Below, in pieces: positions 36,755 to 46,178 of a DNA stretch of 64,000 nucleotides (within the stretch, counting starts at the first letter, position 1; every line of letters starts with the position of its first letter). A model generated the notes under the pieces. That model worked only from the letters and a program-made list of their open reading frames with translations. It was not told the DNA's origin and made no database searches. The position numbers and the translations under genes are program-made. Origin of the DNA: Algoriphagus algorifonticola (GTDB lineage: Bacteria; Bacteroidota; Bacteroidia; Cytophagales; Cyclobacteriaceae). The stretch is taken from the NCBI RefSeq assembly GCF_007655305.1, contig NZ_VLOG01000052.1, forward strand, positions 1 to 64,000. The letters run 5' to 3'.

Positions 36755-37747
36755 ATGCCAGAATTCATGCCCTTCCCAATAGTCGACCTACACTGTGATT
36801 TATTATCCTATCTAGCCAAAATACCAAATGCTAGTCCTTTTGCAACAGAGGATATTGCCTGTGCTTTTCCTCATCTGATCAATGGAAATGTAAGATTGCA
36901 GATTTGCGCAATTTATACGGATGTACGCCCTAGTTCTATGGATTTGGGTTGGAAACAAGCTGTGATTTTCAGAGAATTAATCGAAAAAGAGTCTACTTCT
37001 TTTATGGAGTTCGATGGAGAAAATTTAGCTCCTTCTGAAAAAGTGGGCATTATGGCATCCATAGAAAATGCGGCTGGAATTGGACATGAGGACGCTTCCT
37101 GGAAAGAAATTTACGAGCAGTTTGATCGGATTTTGGAAAAAACAGGAAAGCTGGCCTATATCAGTCTTACTCACCATACCGAAAATCGATTTGGTGGTGG
37201 GAATTACACGGAAGGAATTGGTCTGAAAGATGATGGAAAAAAATTGCTCGACTACATGAGTGGCAAAAAGATTCCCATTGATCTTTCACATACCTCCGAT
37301 TTATTAGCAGAAGGAATTTTAACTCACATCAAAAAAGAAAATCTTTCCATCCCTGTTATTGCCAGTCATTCCAATTATAGGGCGATTTGGGATCACAAAC
37401 GTAATTTGTCAGATGAGTTTGCTCAAGAAATTATCATCCAAAAAGGGATTATTGGGGTGAATTTTCTCCGGGCATTTTTGGATAATGATGTGCCGGATAG
37501 ATTATACGAACATATCCTTCATGGATTTGAAATTGGTGGAGAAGAGGCGCAATGTTTTGGTGCAGACTTTTTTTACACACTGGATTTTCCTGATCCCAAT
37601 CGATTCCCTTTCTATTTTCCACTCGCTGAAAATTCTGGAAAGTATCCTGCTATTTTGGAGGCACTTCAAGCTAATTTGGAGCAGAGTTCACTGGAAAAGC
37701 TAGCTTATAAAAATGCTCTTAATTTTTACCAAAACCTGTACCGCTAA
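36755..37747 (+). CDS. Membrane dipeptidase, M19 (renal dipeptidase) family
   Basis: A 330-residue metallopeptidase of the renal dipeptidase family. The ATG at 36755 is chosen over a TTG at 36737; it yields MPEFMPFPIVDLHCDLLSY, with the metal-binding HxD. Further ligands are expected in SLTHHTENRFGGG and VIASHSNYRAIWDHKRNLSDE, a family signature. There is no signal peptide, so it is likely cytoplasmic, hydrolysing dipeptides. Its stop overlaps the start of the next gene (TAATG), suggesting translational coupling with the TPK-like protein. It diverges from the kynurenine operon. Confidence 0.85.
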   Translation: MPEFMPFPIVDLHCDLLSYLAKIPNASPFATEDIACAFPHLINGNVRLQICAIYTDVRPSSMDLGWKQAVIFRELIEKESTSFMEFDGENLAPSEKVGIMASIENAAGIGHEDASWKEIYEQFDRILEKTGKLAYISLTHHTENRFGGGNYTEGIGLKDDGKKLLDYMSGKKIPIDLSHTSDLLAEGILTHIKKENLSIPVIASHSNYRAIWDHKRNLSDEFAQEIIIQKGIIGVNFLRAFLDNDVPDRLYEHILHGFEIGGEEAQCFGADFFYTLDFPDPNRFPFYFPLAENSGKYPAILEALQANLEQSSLEKLAYKNALNFYQNLYR

Positions 37748-38367
37748 TGTCTTCCCATCATTTTGTCAAAGAGCAACAAGAGCCTGCAGTTTTAATTTTA
37801 AATACGGAAGGCTTCAGTTTTGATTCAATCAGTCCCTTATTGGAATGGGTGCCTACTGTATTGGTCGCCGAAACTTGTGTGGAGCAGGTATTGACTTGGG
37901 TTATTAAAATAGATGTGATCCTTGCAAGCCAAGAGTTTCAACAAAAGAATTTGCAGCTTTTAGAAGAGCAATATCCCCTGAAATTTTACACTTCTTCTCC
38001 TCAGGAATCTTTGGAAAATGCTCTCCACTATTTATTGGCCTCCGCTCATCAAGCAGTACACCTGGTTGGTTTTCCTCATGAAAAGGCTTTGGAATTATCT
38101 CTTTTTTTAGAAAAAATGGACCTCACTATTCTGGAGCCAGGATGGAAATTTTACCCAGTAAAAAACGGTGCTTTCAAAAAATGGCTGCCCGAAACTATTT
38201 TGGAGATTTTTGGAAAGGAAAATTTGCCTCTAGAAATTGAAAACTCCAACGGAAAAATAATTCTTCCTCTCACATACATCACTAGAATAGAAGTGCCAGA
38301 AGGCTTTACCAGCATTCAATCCTCAGAGCTTTTTTGGGTGGGAGAACCTTTGATTAGCTCAAAGTAG
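37747..38367 (+). CDS. Thiamine-pyrophosphokinase-like protein lacking recognisable catalytic motifs
   Basis: A 206-residue protein. Its start MSSHHFVKEQQEPAVLI and the overall order of segments (…LLEWVPTVLVA…, …GIKIDVIL-like IKIDVILAS…, …YPLKFYTSSPQESLENALHYLL…) resemble Bacteroidota thiamine pyrophosphokinases as I recall them. Where active enzymes have a GDFDS-like and a KDxTD-like motif, it has ASQEFQQ and SSPQESLEN, so Mg2+/ATP binding residues appear lost. It may be a degenerate paralogue or have a new role. It overlaps the dipeptidase gene and, at its 3' end, the fRMsr gene. Confidence 0.55.
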   Translation: MSSHHFVKEQQEPAVLILNTEGFSFDSISPLLEWVPTVLVAETCVEQVLTWVIKIDVILASQEFQQKNLQLLEEQYPLKFYTSSPQESLENALHYLLASAHQAVHLVGFPHEKALELSLFLEKMDLTILEPGWKFYPVKNGAFKKWLPETILEIFGKENLPLEIENSNGKIILPLTYITRIEVPEGFTSIQSSELFWVGEPLISSK

Positions 38368-38839
38368 CACTCAGAGATTTCATCAGTTTCTCCAAATATT
38401 CTTGATCTGTGTTGTCAAAATCATTCAATTGATCAGAATCGACATCCAAAACCATCGCTACCTGATCCCCTTTAAATACAGGAACTACAATCTCTGATCG
38501 AGAGGCTGAACTGCAAGCAATATGTCCTGGAAATGCATCCACATCCGGTACCAGTTGCGTTTTTCCTTCTTTCCAGGCGGTTCCACAAACCCCTTTTCCA
38601 AAAGAAATTCTCGTACAGGCAATAGGTCCTTGGAATGGACCCAAAACCAGTTGATTTTCTTTGACTAAATAAAAGCCAACCCAAAAGAAATCAAAGGCCT
38701 GTTTTAAAGCTGCGGCTACATTGGATAGGTTGGCATATAAGTCCGGCTCCCCCGAAATCAAGGCTTCAATTTGAGGAAGCAAGGCTTCATATTTTTCAGC
38801 TTTGGTGGCTGTTTCAGGGATGAATAAATTTTCAGACAT
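38354..38839 (-). CDS. msrC: Free methionine-(R)-sulfoxide reductase (GAF domain)
   Basis: A 161-residue GAF-fold reductase that repairs free Met-R-sulfoxide. The family pattern is intact: ACTRISFGKGVCGTAWKEGKTQ with two cysteines, HIACSSASRSEIVVP with the catalytic cysteine, and VLDVDSDQLNDFD. The fold is that of YebR/fRMsr proteins, with no membrane or kinase domain. It overlaps the ribD start by 8 bp and the convergent TPK-like gene by 14 bp, and likely forms part of a compact unit with ribD. Confidence 0.9.
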   Translation of the reverse strand: MSENLFIPETATKAEKYEALLPQIEALISGEPDLYANLSNVAAALKQAFDFFWVGFYLVKENQLVLGPFQGPIACTRISFGKGVCGTAWKEGKTQLVPDVDAFPGHIACSSASRSEIVVPVFKGDQVAMVLDVDSDQLNDFDNTDQEYLEKLMKSLSATLS

Positions 38840-39857
38840 GATAATAAATGGCTAGTTCGTCTTCTTGGAATTGGATTCGTTCGGTGGCAGAAATAGGAAG
38901 CTGTGGAGCTTCGACACCTTCTTTGAATCTGGTTTTGGAGGTAAACACTCTTGCTTCGTCCCAAAGTTCGGATTCAATAAATTTATTCAAAAGGAAAGCC
39001 CCTCCCTCCACCAAAACACTTTGAATTTTTCGCTTTTGAAGGTCTTCCAAAAGTGCGGAAATTTTAAAGTTGGGAGAAAGCTTTACCCATTCAATATTTC
39101 CTTGGATTTCTGATTTGACTGTATTGTAACAAATGGTAGGTATCGCTTGATCGAAAATTTTCAAATCAGGTTTAAGTTCCAGTTTCGGATCAATGACCAA
39201 GCGAAGTGGATTTTTACCTACCCAATCTCTCACATTCAAAGCTGGATCATCATATAATGCTGTATTTTTCCCTACCAAAATAGCATCTTCTTCGGCTCTC
39301 CATTTATGCACCATTTGCCTACTTTGGGAATTGGATATCCACTTGGAGGAGTAATCTTTTCTAGCTACAAATCCATCCAAAGTTTGGGCCCATTTCAATA
39401 TGACATAAGGTCTCTTTTGCTCGATTTGAGTGAAAAATCTTCGGTTTTGCTTTCGCGCTTCCTTTTCCAAAATGCCTGTTTCAACTTCAATTCCTGCATT
39501 TTTTAAGATTTCTATTCCTTTCCCTCCAACAAGTGGGTTAGAATCTGTTGCGGCAATCACCACTTTTTTCACCTGCTTTTCTACCAAAAGGTTGGCGCAA
39601 GGAGGAGTTTTTCCAAAATGAGCACAAGGCTCCAAGGTGACGTAGACTGTGGATTTTTTTAGCATTTCAGAATCAATGACAGAATTGACTGCATTGACCT
39701 CTGCATGGGGACCACCGTATTTTTGATGATAGCCTTCTCCGATAATTTTATCATCGTAAACAATTACGCAGCCTACCTGTGGGTTGGGGCTTACATTTCC
39801 TCTTCCCAATTCCGCTAGCTCTAGAGCTCGCTGCATATATGTGGCATGCATTTCCAT
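38832..39857 (-). CDS. ribD: Bifunctional riboflavin biosynthesis protein RibD
   Basis: A 341-residue riboflavin enzyme. The N-terminal deaminase domain has the zinc site HAEVNAV and EPCAHFGKTPPCAN, and the C-terminal reductase domain starts at about residue 150 (RPYVILKWAQTLDGFVARKDYSS) with the NADPH-binding segment LVEGGAFLLNKFIE. It converts diaminohydroxyphosphoribosylaminopyrimidine to the ribityl-amino product in two steps. The ATG overlaps the stop of the DUF4382 gene (ATGA), and its stop overlaps msrC. Other rib genes are not adjacent. Confidence 0.94.
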   Translation of the reverse strand: MEMHATYMQRALELAELGRGNVSPNPQVGCVIVYDDKIIGEGYHQKYGGPHAEVNAVNSVIDSEMLKKSTVYVTLEPCAHFGKTPPCANLLVEKQVKKVVIAATDSNPLVGGKGIEILKNAGIEVETGILEKEARKQNRRFFTQIEQKRPYVILKWAQTLDGFVARKDYSSKWISNSQSRQMVHKWRAEEDAILVGKNTALYDDPALNVRDWVGKNPLRLVIDPKLELKPDLKIFDQAIPTICYNTVKSEIQGNIEWVKLSPNFKISALLEDLQKRKIQSVLVEGGAFLLNKFIESELWDEARVFTSKTRFKEGVEAPQLPISATERIQFQEDELAIYYHV

Positions 39858-40657
39858 CAGGGTCTAGGTCTAAATGTCAAACGATCCAATGCAAGTGTTT
39901 CTCCAGCTTCAACCTCGACGTTCTGAAGGGTATCTGGAAGGAAGTTTTGATTTTTGGGATCAAAGTAAAGCGTATAAGTACCTTCTGGCAATCTGAAAAG
40001 ATACGTTCCGGAACTGTTTGCATGAGTACTGGTGCTATCTCCATTTGCAATGGCAAAAATGGCTGGACGTAATTGATTTTGAGAAAATGTACCTCTGATT
40101 TCTCCAACATTTCCCGGAATGACCAAGTCTATGGAAGGAGTAAAATTTAATCTCAAGGGATTTGTAGAAATGGTCTGAATGGATTTTTCCAGATCAAAAT
40201 CCAGAATCACATCATAGGAAAACCCAGTTTCTATATTCAGGCTTAAAGGTAAAACCACCTCTTCCGAAACGCCATCTGCGTAATTTAAAGCATATCTGTT
40301 TTCTCGTTCCCAAAGGAAATTTCTTGTACCTAACCTGACAGCTAATTGGGTGATTTGACCAACAGGCAAGGGACTTCTACCCAGAAGTAAAACCTCTCCG
40401 CCTACTAAATCAGAAACCTTGACTTGCTTATTTCCCAGTTCATATGGTATGAAAAATACTTCTTGCGTGCTTTCTCTGCCCTGAACATTCATACTCACAT
40501 CAACCCCTAGAATTTCCACGAAAACAGAATCATAGGCTGGAGGAGCATCTACCAAAACCAAATTGAGAAGGCCTTCTTGTCTGTCTGCGATGCCATCGCA
40601 AGATCCAAAAAGAAGTGTCAGGGCCGAAAAGAAAAAGAAATATGCTGATTTATTCAC
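39857..40657 (-). CDS. DUF4382 lipoprotein (first of a pair)
   Basis: A 266-residue lipoprotein with signal FFFSALTLLFGSCDG. The N-terminal half, with LNLVLVDAPPAYDSVFVEILGVDVSM and GGEVLLLGRSPLPVGQITQLAVRLGTRN, fits DUF4382, a beta-rich domain of unknown function in Bacteroidota. The C-terminal part (GDSTSTHANSSGTYLFRLPEGTYTLYFDP) looks like a carboxypeptidase-regulatory-like beta-sandwich. Similar in layout to the next lipoprotein upstream, so probably a tandem duplicate. It likely faces the periplasm or cell surface. It overlaps ribD. Confidence 0.78.
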   Translation of the reverse strand: MNKSAYFFFFSALTLLFGSCDGIADRQEGLLNLVLVDAPPAYDSVFVEILGVDVSMNVQGRESTQEVFFIPYELGNKQVKVSDLVGGEVLLLGRSPLPVGQITQLAVRLGTRNFLWERENRYALNYADGVSEEVVLPLSLNIETGFSYDVILDFDLEKSIQTISTNPLRLNFTPSIDLVIPGNVGEIRGTFSQNQLRPAIFAIANGDSTSTHANSSGTYLFRLPEGTYTLYFDPKNQNFLPDTLQNVEVEAGETLALDRLTFRPRP

Positions 40658-40700
40658 AATGCAAATTTAGTCCAAAAAGTCAAACTCAGGCCTTAAAAAC

Positions 40701-40724
40701 AAAAAAGCCGGCGAACCGGCTTTT
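40701..40724 (-). terminator. Terminator after the second DUF4382 gene
   Basis: AAAAGCCGG (40703-40711), a CGAA loop and CCGGCTTTT (40716-40724) form a 9-bp stem. On the minus strand it is followed by T, 20 bp beyond the stop of the gene at 40745. Confidence 0.8.
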
Positions 40725-40744
40725 GAGGGTGTATTATTAACAGC

Positions 40745-41557
40745 TTATTCTTCTTTCAAAGTCACTGTGACTGGATCTAAAACAGTGATTTCGCCTTGCT
40801 CAACCACTACCGCTTCCAAACTCACTGGAGTATATCGCTCATTTGGAGTGATCAAAATCGTATATGTTCCAGGCTCTAAGCCTTGAATTTTAAAGTTCCC
40901 GGCTTCATCAGTAAAAGTGTTGAAGCTTTCTCCATTTCTGCTAGCTGAAACAGCTATGGTCTGCGCATCCAATGGTAATACCAATCCAGAAATCCCTGCT
41001 GCTTCCTCTAAATAAGCTCTCAAAACAGGCTTAAGAATAATGTTTCCTGAGTTTCCTGCAACTACAATTGACTTGGCAACATCGAAATCAATTACCAAAT
41101 TATAGGATTGTCCTCCTTCAATAGGCTGATTTACCTTAATTTTTAGACCATTTTGTTGAGCACTTGGTGTCTTCAAACCGAACTCATTTCCGTCAGAAAC
41201 TACGTAATTGTTTTCTCCAAGTACCAATCTGATTTGATCAATTTCCCCTTCTTCAAAATCCTCGGTTCCCAACAACAAAGAATTGTTACCGGTAAGGTCC
41301 AAAAGGTTGACCATTTTATCTCCTGGCTCATAATTCATTTCTCTCCAAGATGAATCATCATTCTCATCCGAGTTATCAGATTTCATTCGAACTCTTACGG
41401 AGAGGACTTCCACCCAAACTTCATCAAAATCTCCAGGGGCATCCACTAAGTAAAAATTTACGCGGGCCATTCCTTTATCCGGCGAATCATTGTAATCACA
41501 AGCGAAGCAAAAAAGGGCAGTTATCGCAAGAAGAAAATTAGAAATATGTTTTTTCAT
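40745..41557 (-). CDS. DUF4382 lipoprotein (second of a pair)
   Basis: A 270-residue lipoprotein starting at the ATG at 41557, which gives the signal peptide NFLLAITALFCFACDYND; a longer frame upstream starts with no supporting context. It carries DUF4382 features (VNFYLVDAPGDFDEVWVEVLSVRVRM, VNLLDLTGNNSLLLGTEDFEEGEIDQIRLVLGENN) and a C-terminal beta-sandwich region (GNFKIQGLEPGTYTILITPNERYTPV) like an Ig-type fold. The role is unknown; a surface-exposed binding function is possible. It is separated from the other copy by a terminator. Confidence 0.78.
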   Translation of the reverse strand: MKKHISNFLLAITALFCFACDYNDSPDKGMARVNFYLVDAPGDFDEVWVEVLSVRVRMKSDNSDENDDSSWREMNYEPGDKMVNLLDLTGNNSLLLGTEDFEEGEIDQIRLVLGENNYVVSDGNEFGLKTPSAQQNGLKIKVNQPIEGGQSYNLVIDFDVAKSIVVAGNSGNIILKPVLRAYLEEAAGISGLVLPLDAQTIAVSASRNGESFNTFTDEAGNFKIQGLEPGTYTILITPNERYTPVSLEAVVVEQGEITVLDPVTVTLKEE

Positions 41558-41658
41558 TGGTTTTAGTTTTAGTGCTATTAAAACCCGCCCAATGTCCATG
41601 CCAAGTTCAATATTCTATTCTTTTGAGGATTTAAGTCTAGACCTTCTTATTTTTGGGC

Positions 41659-43005
41659 ATGATGAAATGGGAAAGACTCCTCACCCGAGGAAGATTTGGA
41701 GACAAACCTGGATTTATTCCAACTCAAGCCGCAAGAAGTGAATTCGAAATCGATTATGACAGAATTATTTTTTCTGCCCCATTCCGAAATTTACAAGATA
41801 AGACGCAAGTTTTTCCACTTCCTGAGCAGGCTTTTGTTCATACCCGACTTACTCACAGTCTAGAAGTTTCTTCAGTTGGCAGATCATTGGGAAAAAGTGC
41901 GGGGGAATATTTGATTGGAAAATATCCAAGCCTTCAGAAATTAGGAATCAGCAGTTCAGAAATCGGAGGAATCGTAGCTGCAGCTGCTTTGACTCATGAC
42001 ATTGGAAACCCTCCTTTTGGCCATGCTGGGGAAGAGGCTATTTCTGATTTTTTTAAATTTCATCCTGCCGGAAAAATATGGGAAAACCACGTCAGATTAG
42101 AGCAATGGGCTGATTTATGTAATTTCGAAGGCAATGCCCAAGGATTCCGGATGCTTGTATCGAAGCAGTTTGGGCTCAAGCTTACCTATGCTACTTTGGC
42201 AGCATTTACCAAATATCCAAGGCCTAGTCAGATTGCCCATAGGGATATCGCCCGAAGAAGTCAAAAGAAATTTGGCTTTTTCATCAATCAATTGACTGAT
42301 TTTGAGCAGATGGCTTCTTTTCTGGGCTTAGAAAAAGCTACGGATGAATGTTGGTACCGGCACCCATTGGCTTTTTTGGTAGAGGCAGCAGATGATATTT
42401 GCTATAGCATTATAGACTTGGAAGACGGATGCACCATGGGACTGGTGGGCTTTGATGAAACCATCTCTTTACTTTCTCCTATCTTAAAAGATAGGTTTGA
42501 TCCTAAAAAGCTGGAAAATAGAACCGCTTCTCAAAATTTAGGGGCGCTGAGGGCTTTGGCTATTGGTGAGTTGATTCAGGAAACTGTGGAAGCTTTTGTA
42601 CAATATGAGGAAAGTATGTGCAAAGGAAATTTTGACAAAGCTCTTACTGACATCATTCCCTCTGCTAAGCATCTCCAAAAAATCACAGAAGTCTCTGTTA
42701 AAAAAATCTACCGGTCTAAAGTAGTTTTGGAAAAAGAGGCGGCAGGATTTCAGGTTTTGGAAGGTTTATTATCTGTCTTTTCAAAAGCACTGTATCATCA
42801 GTTTTATGCCCCAGAGAATTTCTCAGGCCAAGACAAAAGTATTCTTCGATTATTACCTGAAGACTTTCCCCTCAAAGGTTGGGGAGAAGAGGTGAACCCA
42901 TATCCACTCTTGAGAGCGCTGATAGACTTTATTTCAGGAATGACTGACAAATACGCCCTCAACCTATACCGTAGAGTAAATGGTATTTCCTTTCCAGGAA
43001 GTTAA
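41659..43005 (+). CDS. dgt: Deoxyguanosinetriphosphate triphosphohydrolase-like protein (HD domain)
   Basis: A 448-residue dNTP triphosphohydrolase. The ATG at 41659 is chosen over a TTG at 41653. HD-domain metal ligands are seen in FVHTRLTHSLEVSSVGR, AALTHDIGNPPFGHAGEEAI and VEAADDICYSIIDLEDG. It likely hydrolyses dGTP or other dNTPs to nucleoside and triphosphate, controlling pool size and perhaps limiting phages. The length is in the class II range (~450). A T-tract terminator follows at about 43014-43040. Confidence 0.9.
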   Translation: MMKWERLLTRGRFGDKPGFIPTQAARSEFEIDYDRIIFSAPFRNLQDKTQVFPLPEQAFVHTRLTHSLEVSSVGRSLGKSAGEYLIGKYPSLQKLGISSSEIGGIVAAAALTHDIGNPPFGHAGEEAISDFFKFHPAGKIWENHVRLEQWADLCNFEGNAQGFRMLVSKQFGLKLTYATLAAFTKYPRPSQIAHRDIARRSQKKFGFFINQLTDFEQMASFLGLEKATDECWYRHPLAFLVEAADDICYSIIDLEDGCTMGLVGFDETISLLSPILKDRFDPKKLENRTASQNLGALRALAIGELIQETVEAFVQYEESMCKGNFDKALTDIIPSAKHLQKITEVSVKKIYRSKVVLEKEAAGFQVLEGLLSVFSKALYHQFYAPENFSGQDKSILRLLPEDFPLKGWGEEVNPYPLLRALIDFISGMTDKYALNLYRRVNGISFPGS

Positions 43006-43013
43006 TTCTTCTC

Positions 43014-43040
43014 AATTTCCGGGAAATTCGATTTTTTTTT
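43014..43040 (+). terminator. Possible terminator after dgt
   Basis: AATTTC and GAAATT form a short stem around a CGG loop, followed by a run of nine T, about 10 bp past the dgt stop. Confidence 0.45.
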
Positions 43041-43115
43041 AAAGAGTAGCAGAATCTTTACTTGAATCTATTAGGTTCATTTAGCGTTAGAATACTGACT
43101 TAGAATCAATCTTTT

Positions 43116-46100
43116 ATGAAAAAAGCAATCTATATACTTCTGGCAATTTTTAGCTTTCTAATCCTGAGTGCAGTGGCGATTCCTATCATCTTTAAAGACA
43201 AGATAGTCGCAAAAATTAACCAGGAGCTCGACGAATCAATCAATGCTACAGTCTATTACAATCCTCAAAAAATATCTTTAAGCATTTTCCGAAGTTTTCC
43301 CGACGTCAGTGCTGGGTTAGGAGATTTTGGAATTATCGGAAAAGACCAATTCGAAGGAGATACACTGATTCAGGTAGATCAATTGGATCTGGACTTCAAT
43401 TTAAAATCTGTTCTTTTCGGGGATTACCCTATGCTCACTGGCTTGCATTTGAATGGCGGCGATCTTTACATCAAAGTCTTAGAAGACGGAACAGCCAATT
43501 ATGACATTACCAAATCTTCAGACTCTGAATCAGAATCATCTGAAAGCAACTTTAGAATAGGCATCGAGCAAATCGAAGTGAATCACGTCAACATGATTTA
43601 TGATGATAGATCCTTGCAGTTTACCATGGCTTTAGCAGATATCATGGCAAGAGGCTCTGGCGATTTTACCTTGGATGTTTATGATTTGCCTGTCAAAGCT
43701 ACTGCAACTATCGCAGATATGGCTTATGAAGGAACTCATTATCTAACCAATAAAAAATTTCAGGGAGATGCCAACGTTCAGGTCGACCTGGAAAACATGA
43801 AATTCAGTTTTGAAAATGGAAAATTTGGACTGAATGATTTTCTTTTTAACATGAATGGCTTTATAGCCTTACCCGAAGAAGGAGTCGATTACGACCTAGC
43901 TTTTGCTGCTCCTGATTCGGACTTTAAAAGTGTTCTTTCTTTAGTTCCGGGAATGTACACCGAAAGCTTCTCTTCAATCAAATCCTCAGGAACTATGAGT
44001 TTTGAAGGTTTTGTCAAAGGGCTTTACACTGAAACCAGTATTCCTTCTTTTGATATTAATCTTCAAATTAAAGACGGAATGTTTCAGTACCCAGAACTTC
44101 CTAAGCCTGTGGACAAAATTAATGTCAACATGGCGGTAAAGAATGAGACCTCCCAACTTGAGAATACCTCAATTCTAATTCCTACTTTTTCCTTGAATTT
44201 TGGTTCAAATCCCATCTCAGGGAATTTTACGCTTCAAAACCTCAAAGATTATCTGATGGAAGGGGAGCTAAATGGTAAGCTTAACTTGAAAGAACTGACT
44301 TCTATTTTCCCGATTGAAGGGACTAGCCTAGCAGGAAACCTGGACTTTAGCGCTCGTGCCAAAGGCAGATATGATTCCACCAATAAAGTTTTACCTGCTA
44401 TTGCTGCCCAGTTTAAATTTTCTGAGGGATACGTAAAAAACGCAGAGTATCCTGCCGCGTTAGAAAAAATTCATGCGGTTGCCTCGATTCGAAATGATAA
44501 GGGAAGCATGCAGGATTTTGTAGCAGACTTCAGCAGTTTTGGTTTTGAGCTGGAAGGTGAAAAAATCGAAGGAAACCTGAGAATAGCGGATTTTGAGGCA
44601 CTCAACTGGAAAGGTGCTGTAGCGGGAGCGGTGGACTTAGAGAAAATCATAGCGATTTTCCCAATTGCAGATATCGAATTGAAAGGAAAAATTCAGGCAA
44701 ATATCAATAGCACCGGCTCTTATCAAGATGTGGAAAAAGAGCAGTTTTCCAGAATCAATACTTCAGGAGACCTGACTGTTTCCCGATTTTTCTTCAAATC
44801 CAAAGACTATCCTCAGGGAGTGGCAATCAATCAAGCTAAAGCCAATTTCAACCCCCAGCGAGCTGAATTGGTGGAGTTTGATTCGAAACTGGGAAAAAGC
44901 CCACTGACTGCTTCCGGTTTTCTATCCAACTATATGGATTATTTGCTTTCAGAAAACGGAACATTGAAAGGACAGCTTTCCCTGAACAGTTCTTATTTTG
45001 ATATCAATGAATGGATGAGCGAAAGCAGTAGCTCAAGTACAGACAGCAGCAAACTGGAAGTGATCGCTCTACCAAAAAATATTGACTTCACCATGGCTGT
45101 GAGAGCGGATGAGGTAATTTACGATAATCTCAACCTCAAAGAAGTCCGAGGAACCATGGTTTTAAGAGAGGGAGTTCTCAGCTTCAATGAGGCAGGAATG
45201 AAAACCTTGGATGGGCGAATTACGCTGAATGGGAACTATGACCCTAGAGATATCGCCAATCCAAAATTCGATATGAGTTTGGATATATCTGAGTTAAGTA
45301 TTGCCAAGGCATTTCAAAGCCTCACCACAGTCAAGGCTTTTGCTCCAATTGCCAAGGATATCACCGGCCGATTCAATACCAAGCTCAATTTCAGTGGCCT
45401 CTTGGGTCCAGACATGATGCCTGTGCTTTCCTCTTTGGATGTATCTGGAATTTTGGCGATTGCCGAAGCTGCCTTAAAAGAAAATAAAATACTGGAAGGC
45501 TTGACCAGCCTTACCAAATTAAAGGACGCCAACACCATCCAACTGAGAAATATCAAAGTTCCGATCAGTATTGAAAACGGGATGATGGAGGTAAAGCCTT
45601 TTGATGTGAAATTATGGGATTATCAAACCACCGTACAAGGAACAGCCGGGTTTGACGGGTCCATTAATTATTTATTGAACATGCAGGTGCCGGCTGGGAA
45701 ATTTGGAGCACAGGCTAATAGTATTTTAGCTAGTATTTCAGGAAGCCAGGCAAATGAGTCCACATTGATTCCTTTATCCATCAATTTGGCCGGTTCTTAT
45801 AATCAGCCTAAAGTGAGTTTGGCCGGAGGAAATAGTATAGAGACACTGCTGGCAAATGCGCTCAGATCCAGATTTGATTCCGAAAAACAAAACTTCCAAA
45901 ATCAAGCGCAAGAACAATTTCAGGCAGCCCAAGACAGTATCAAAAATCAGCTGAAAATCAAAGCCGATATAGTTCAAGACAGTGTGAAGAAAGAATTACA
46001 AAAGAAAACAGGTGAAAGTGCAGAAAAGGTAGTACAGGAGGCAAAGAGCATATTGAAAGGAGTACTCAAAGGAACTCCCAAACCCACCAAGCCGGATACT

Positions 46101-46118
46101 ACTTCTACCAAAAATTAA
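43116..46118 (+). CDS. AsmA-family protein
   Basis: A 1000-residue protein of the AsmA family. An N-terminal membrane segment (AIYILLAIFSFLILSAVAIPIIF) is followed by KDKIVAKINQELDESINATVYYNPQK, the usual start of bacterial AsmA. A very long beta-rich repeat region follows, and the C-terminus is Gln/Lys rich and helical (QNQAQEQFQAAQDSIKNQLK). AsmA-like proteins of other bacteria affect outer-membrane lipid transport; such a role here is an inference. It stands alone, and a convergent terminator separates it from the fatty acid genes. Confidence 0.82.
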   Translation: MKKAIYILLAIFSFLILSAVAIPIIFKDKIVAKINQELDESINATVYYNPQKISLSIFRSFPDVSAGLGDFGIIGKDQFEGDTLIQVDQLDLDFNLKSVLFGDYPMLTGLHLNGGDLYIKVLEDGTANYDITKSSDSESESSESNFRIGIEQIEVNHVNMIYDDRSLQFTMALADIMARGSGDFTLDVYDLPVKATATIADMAYEGTHYLTNKKFQGDANVQVDLENMKFSFENGKFGLNDFLFNMNGFIALPEEGVDYDLAFAAPDSDFKSVLSLVPGMYTESFSSIKSSGTMSFEGFVKGLYTETSIPSFDINLQIKDGMFQYPELPKPVDKINVNMAVKNETSQLENTSILIPTFSLNFGSNPISGNFTLQNLKDYLMEGELNGKLNLKELTSIFPIEGTSLAGNLDFSARAKGRYDSTNKVLPAIAAQFKFSEGYVKNAEYPAALEKIHAVASIRNDKGSMQDFVADFSSFGFELEGEKIEGNLRIADFEALNWKGAVAGAVDLEKIIAIFPIADIELKGKIQANINSTGSYQDVEKEQFSRINTSGDLTVSRFFFKSKDYPQGVAINQAKANFNPQRAELVEFDSKLGKSPLTASGFLSNYMDYLLSENGTLKGQLSLNSSYFDINEWMSESSSSSTDSSKLEVIALPKNIDFTMAVRADEVIYDNLNLKEVRGTMVLREGVLSFNEAGMKTLDGRITLNGNYDPRDIANPKFDMSLDISELSIAKAFQSLTTVKAFAPIAKDITGRFNTKLNFSGLLGPDMMPVLSSLDVSGILAIAEAALKENKILEGLTSLTKLKDANTIQLRNIKVPISIENGMMEVKPFDVKLWDYQTTVQGTAGFDGSINYLLNMQVPAGKFGAQANSILASISGSQANESTLIPLSINLAGSYNQPKVSLAGGNSIETLLANALRSRFDSEKQNFQNQAQEQFQAAQDSIKNQLKIKADIVQDSVKKELQKKTGESAEKVVQEAKSILKGVLKGTPKPTKPDTTSTKN

Positions 46119-46120
46119 TA

Positions 46121-46153
46121 AAAAAAACCTCCTGTCGCATTCATAACAGGAGG
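46121..46153 (-). terminator. Terminator of the fatty-acid oxidation operon
   Basis: CCTCCTGT (46128-46135) and ACAGGAGG (46146-46153) form an 8-bp stem; on the minus strand it is followed by seven T (the A run at 46121-46127). It lies about 25 bp past the acyl-CoA dehydrogenase stop and also faces the AsmA gene. Confidence 0.75.
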
Positions 46154-46178
46154 CCTTTCTCAATCTATCTGTGATTAT

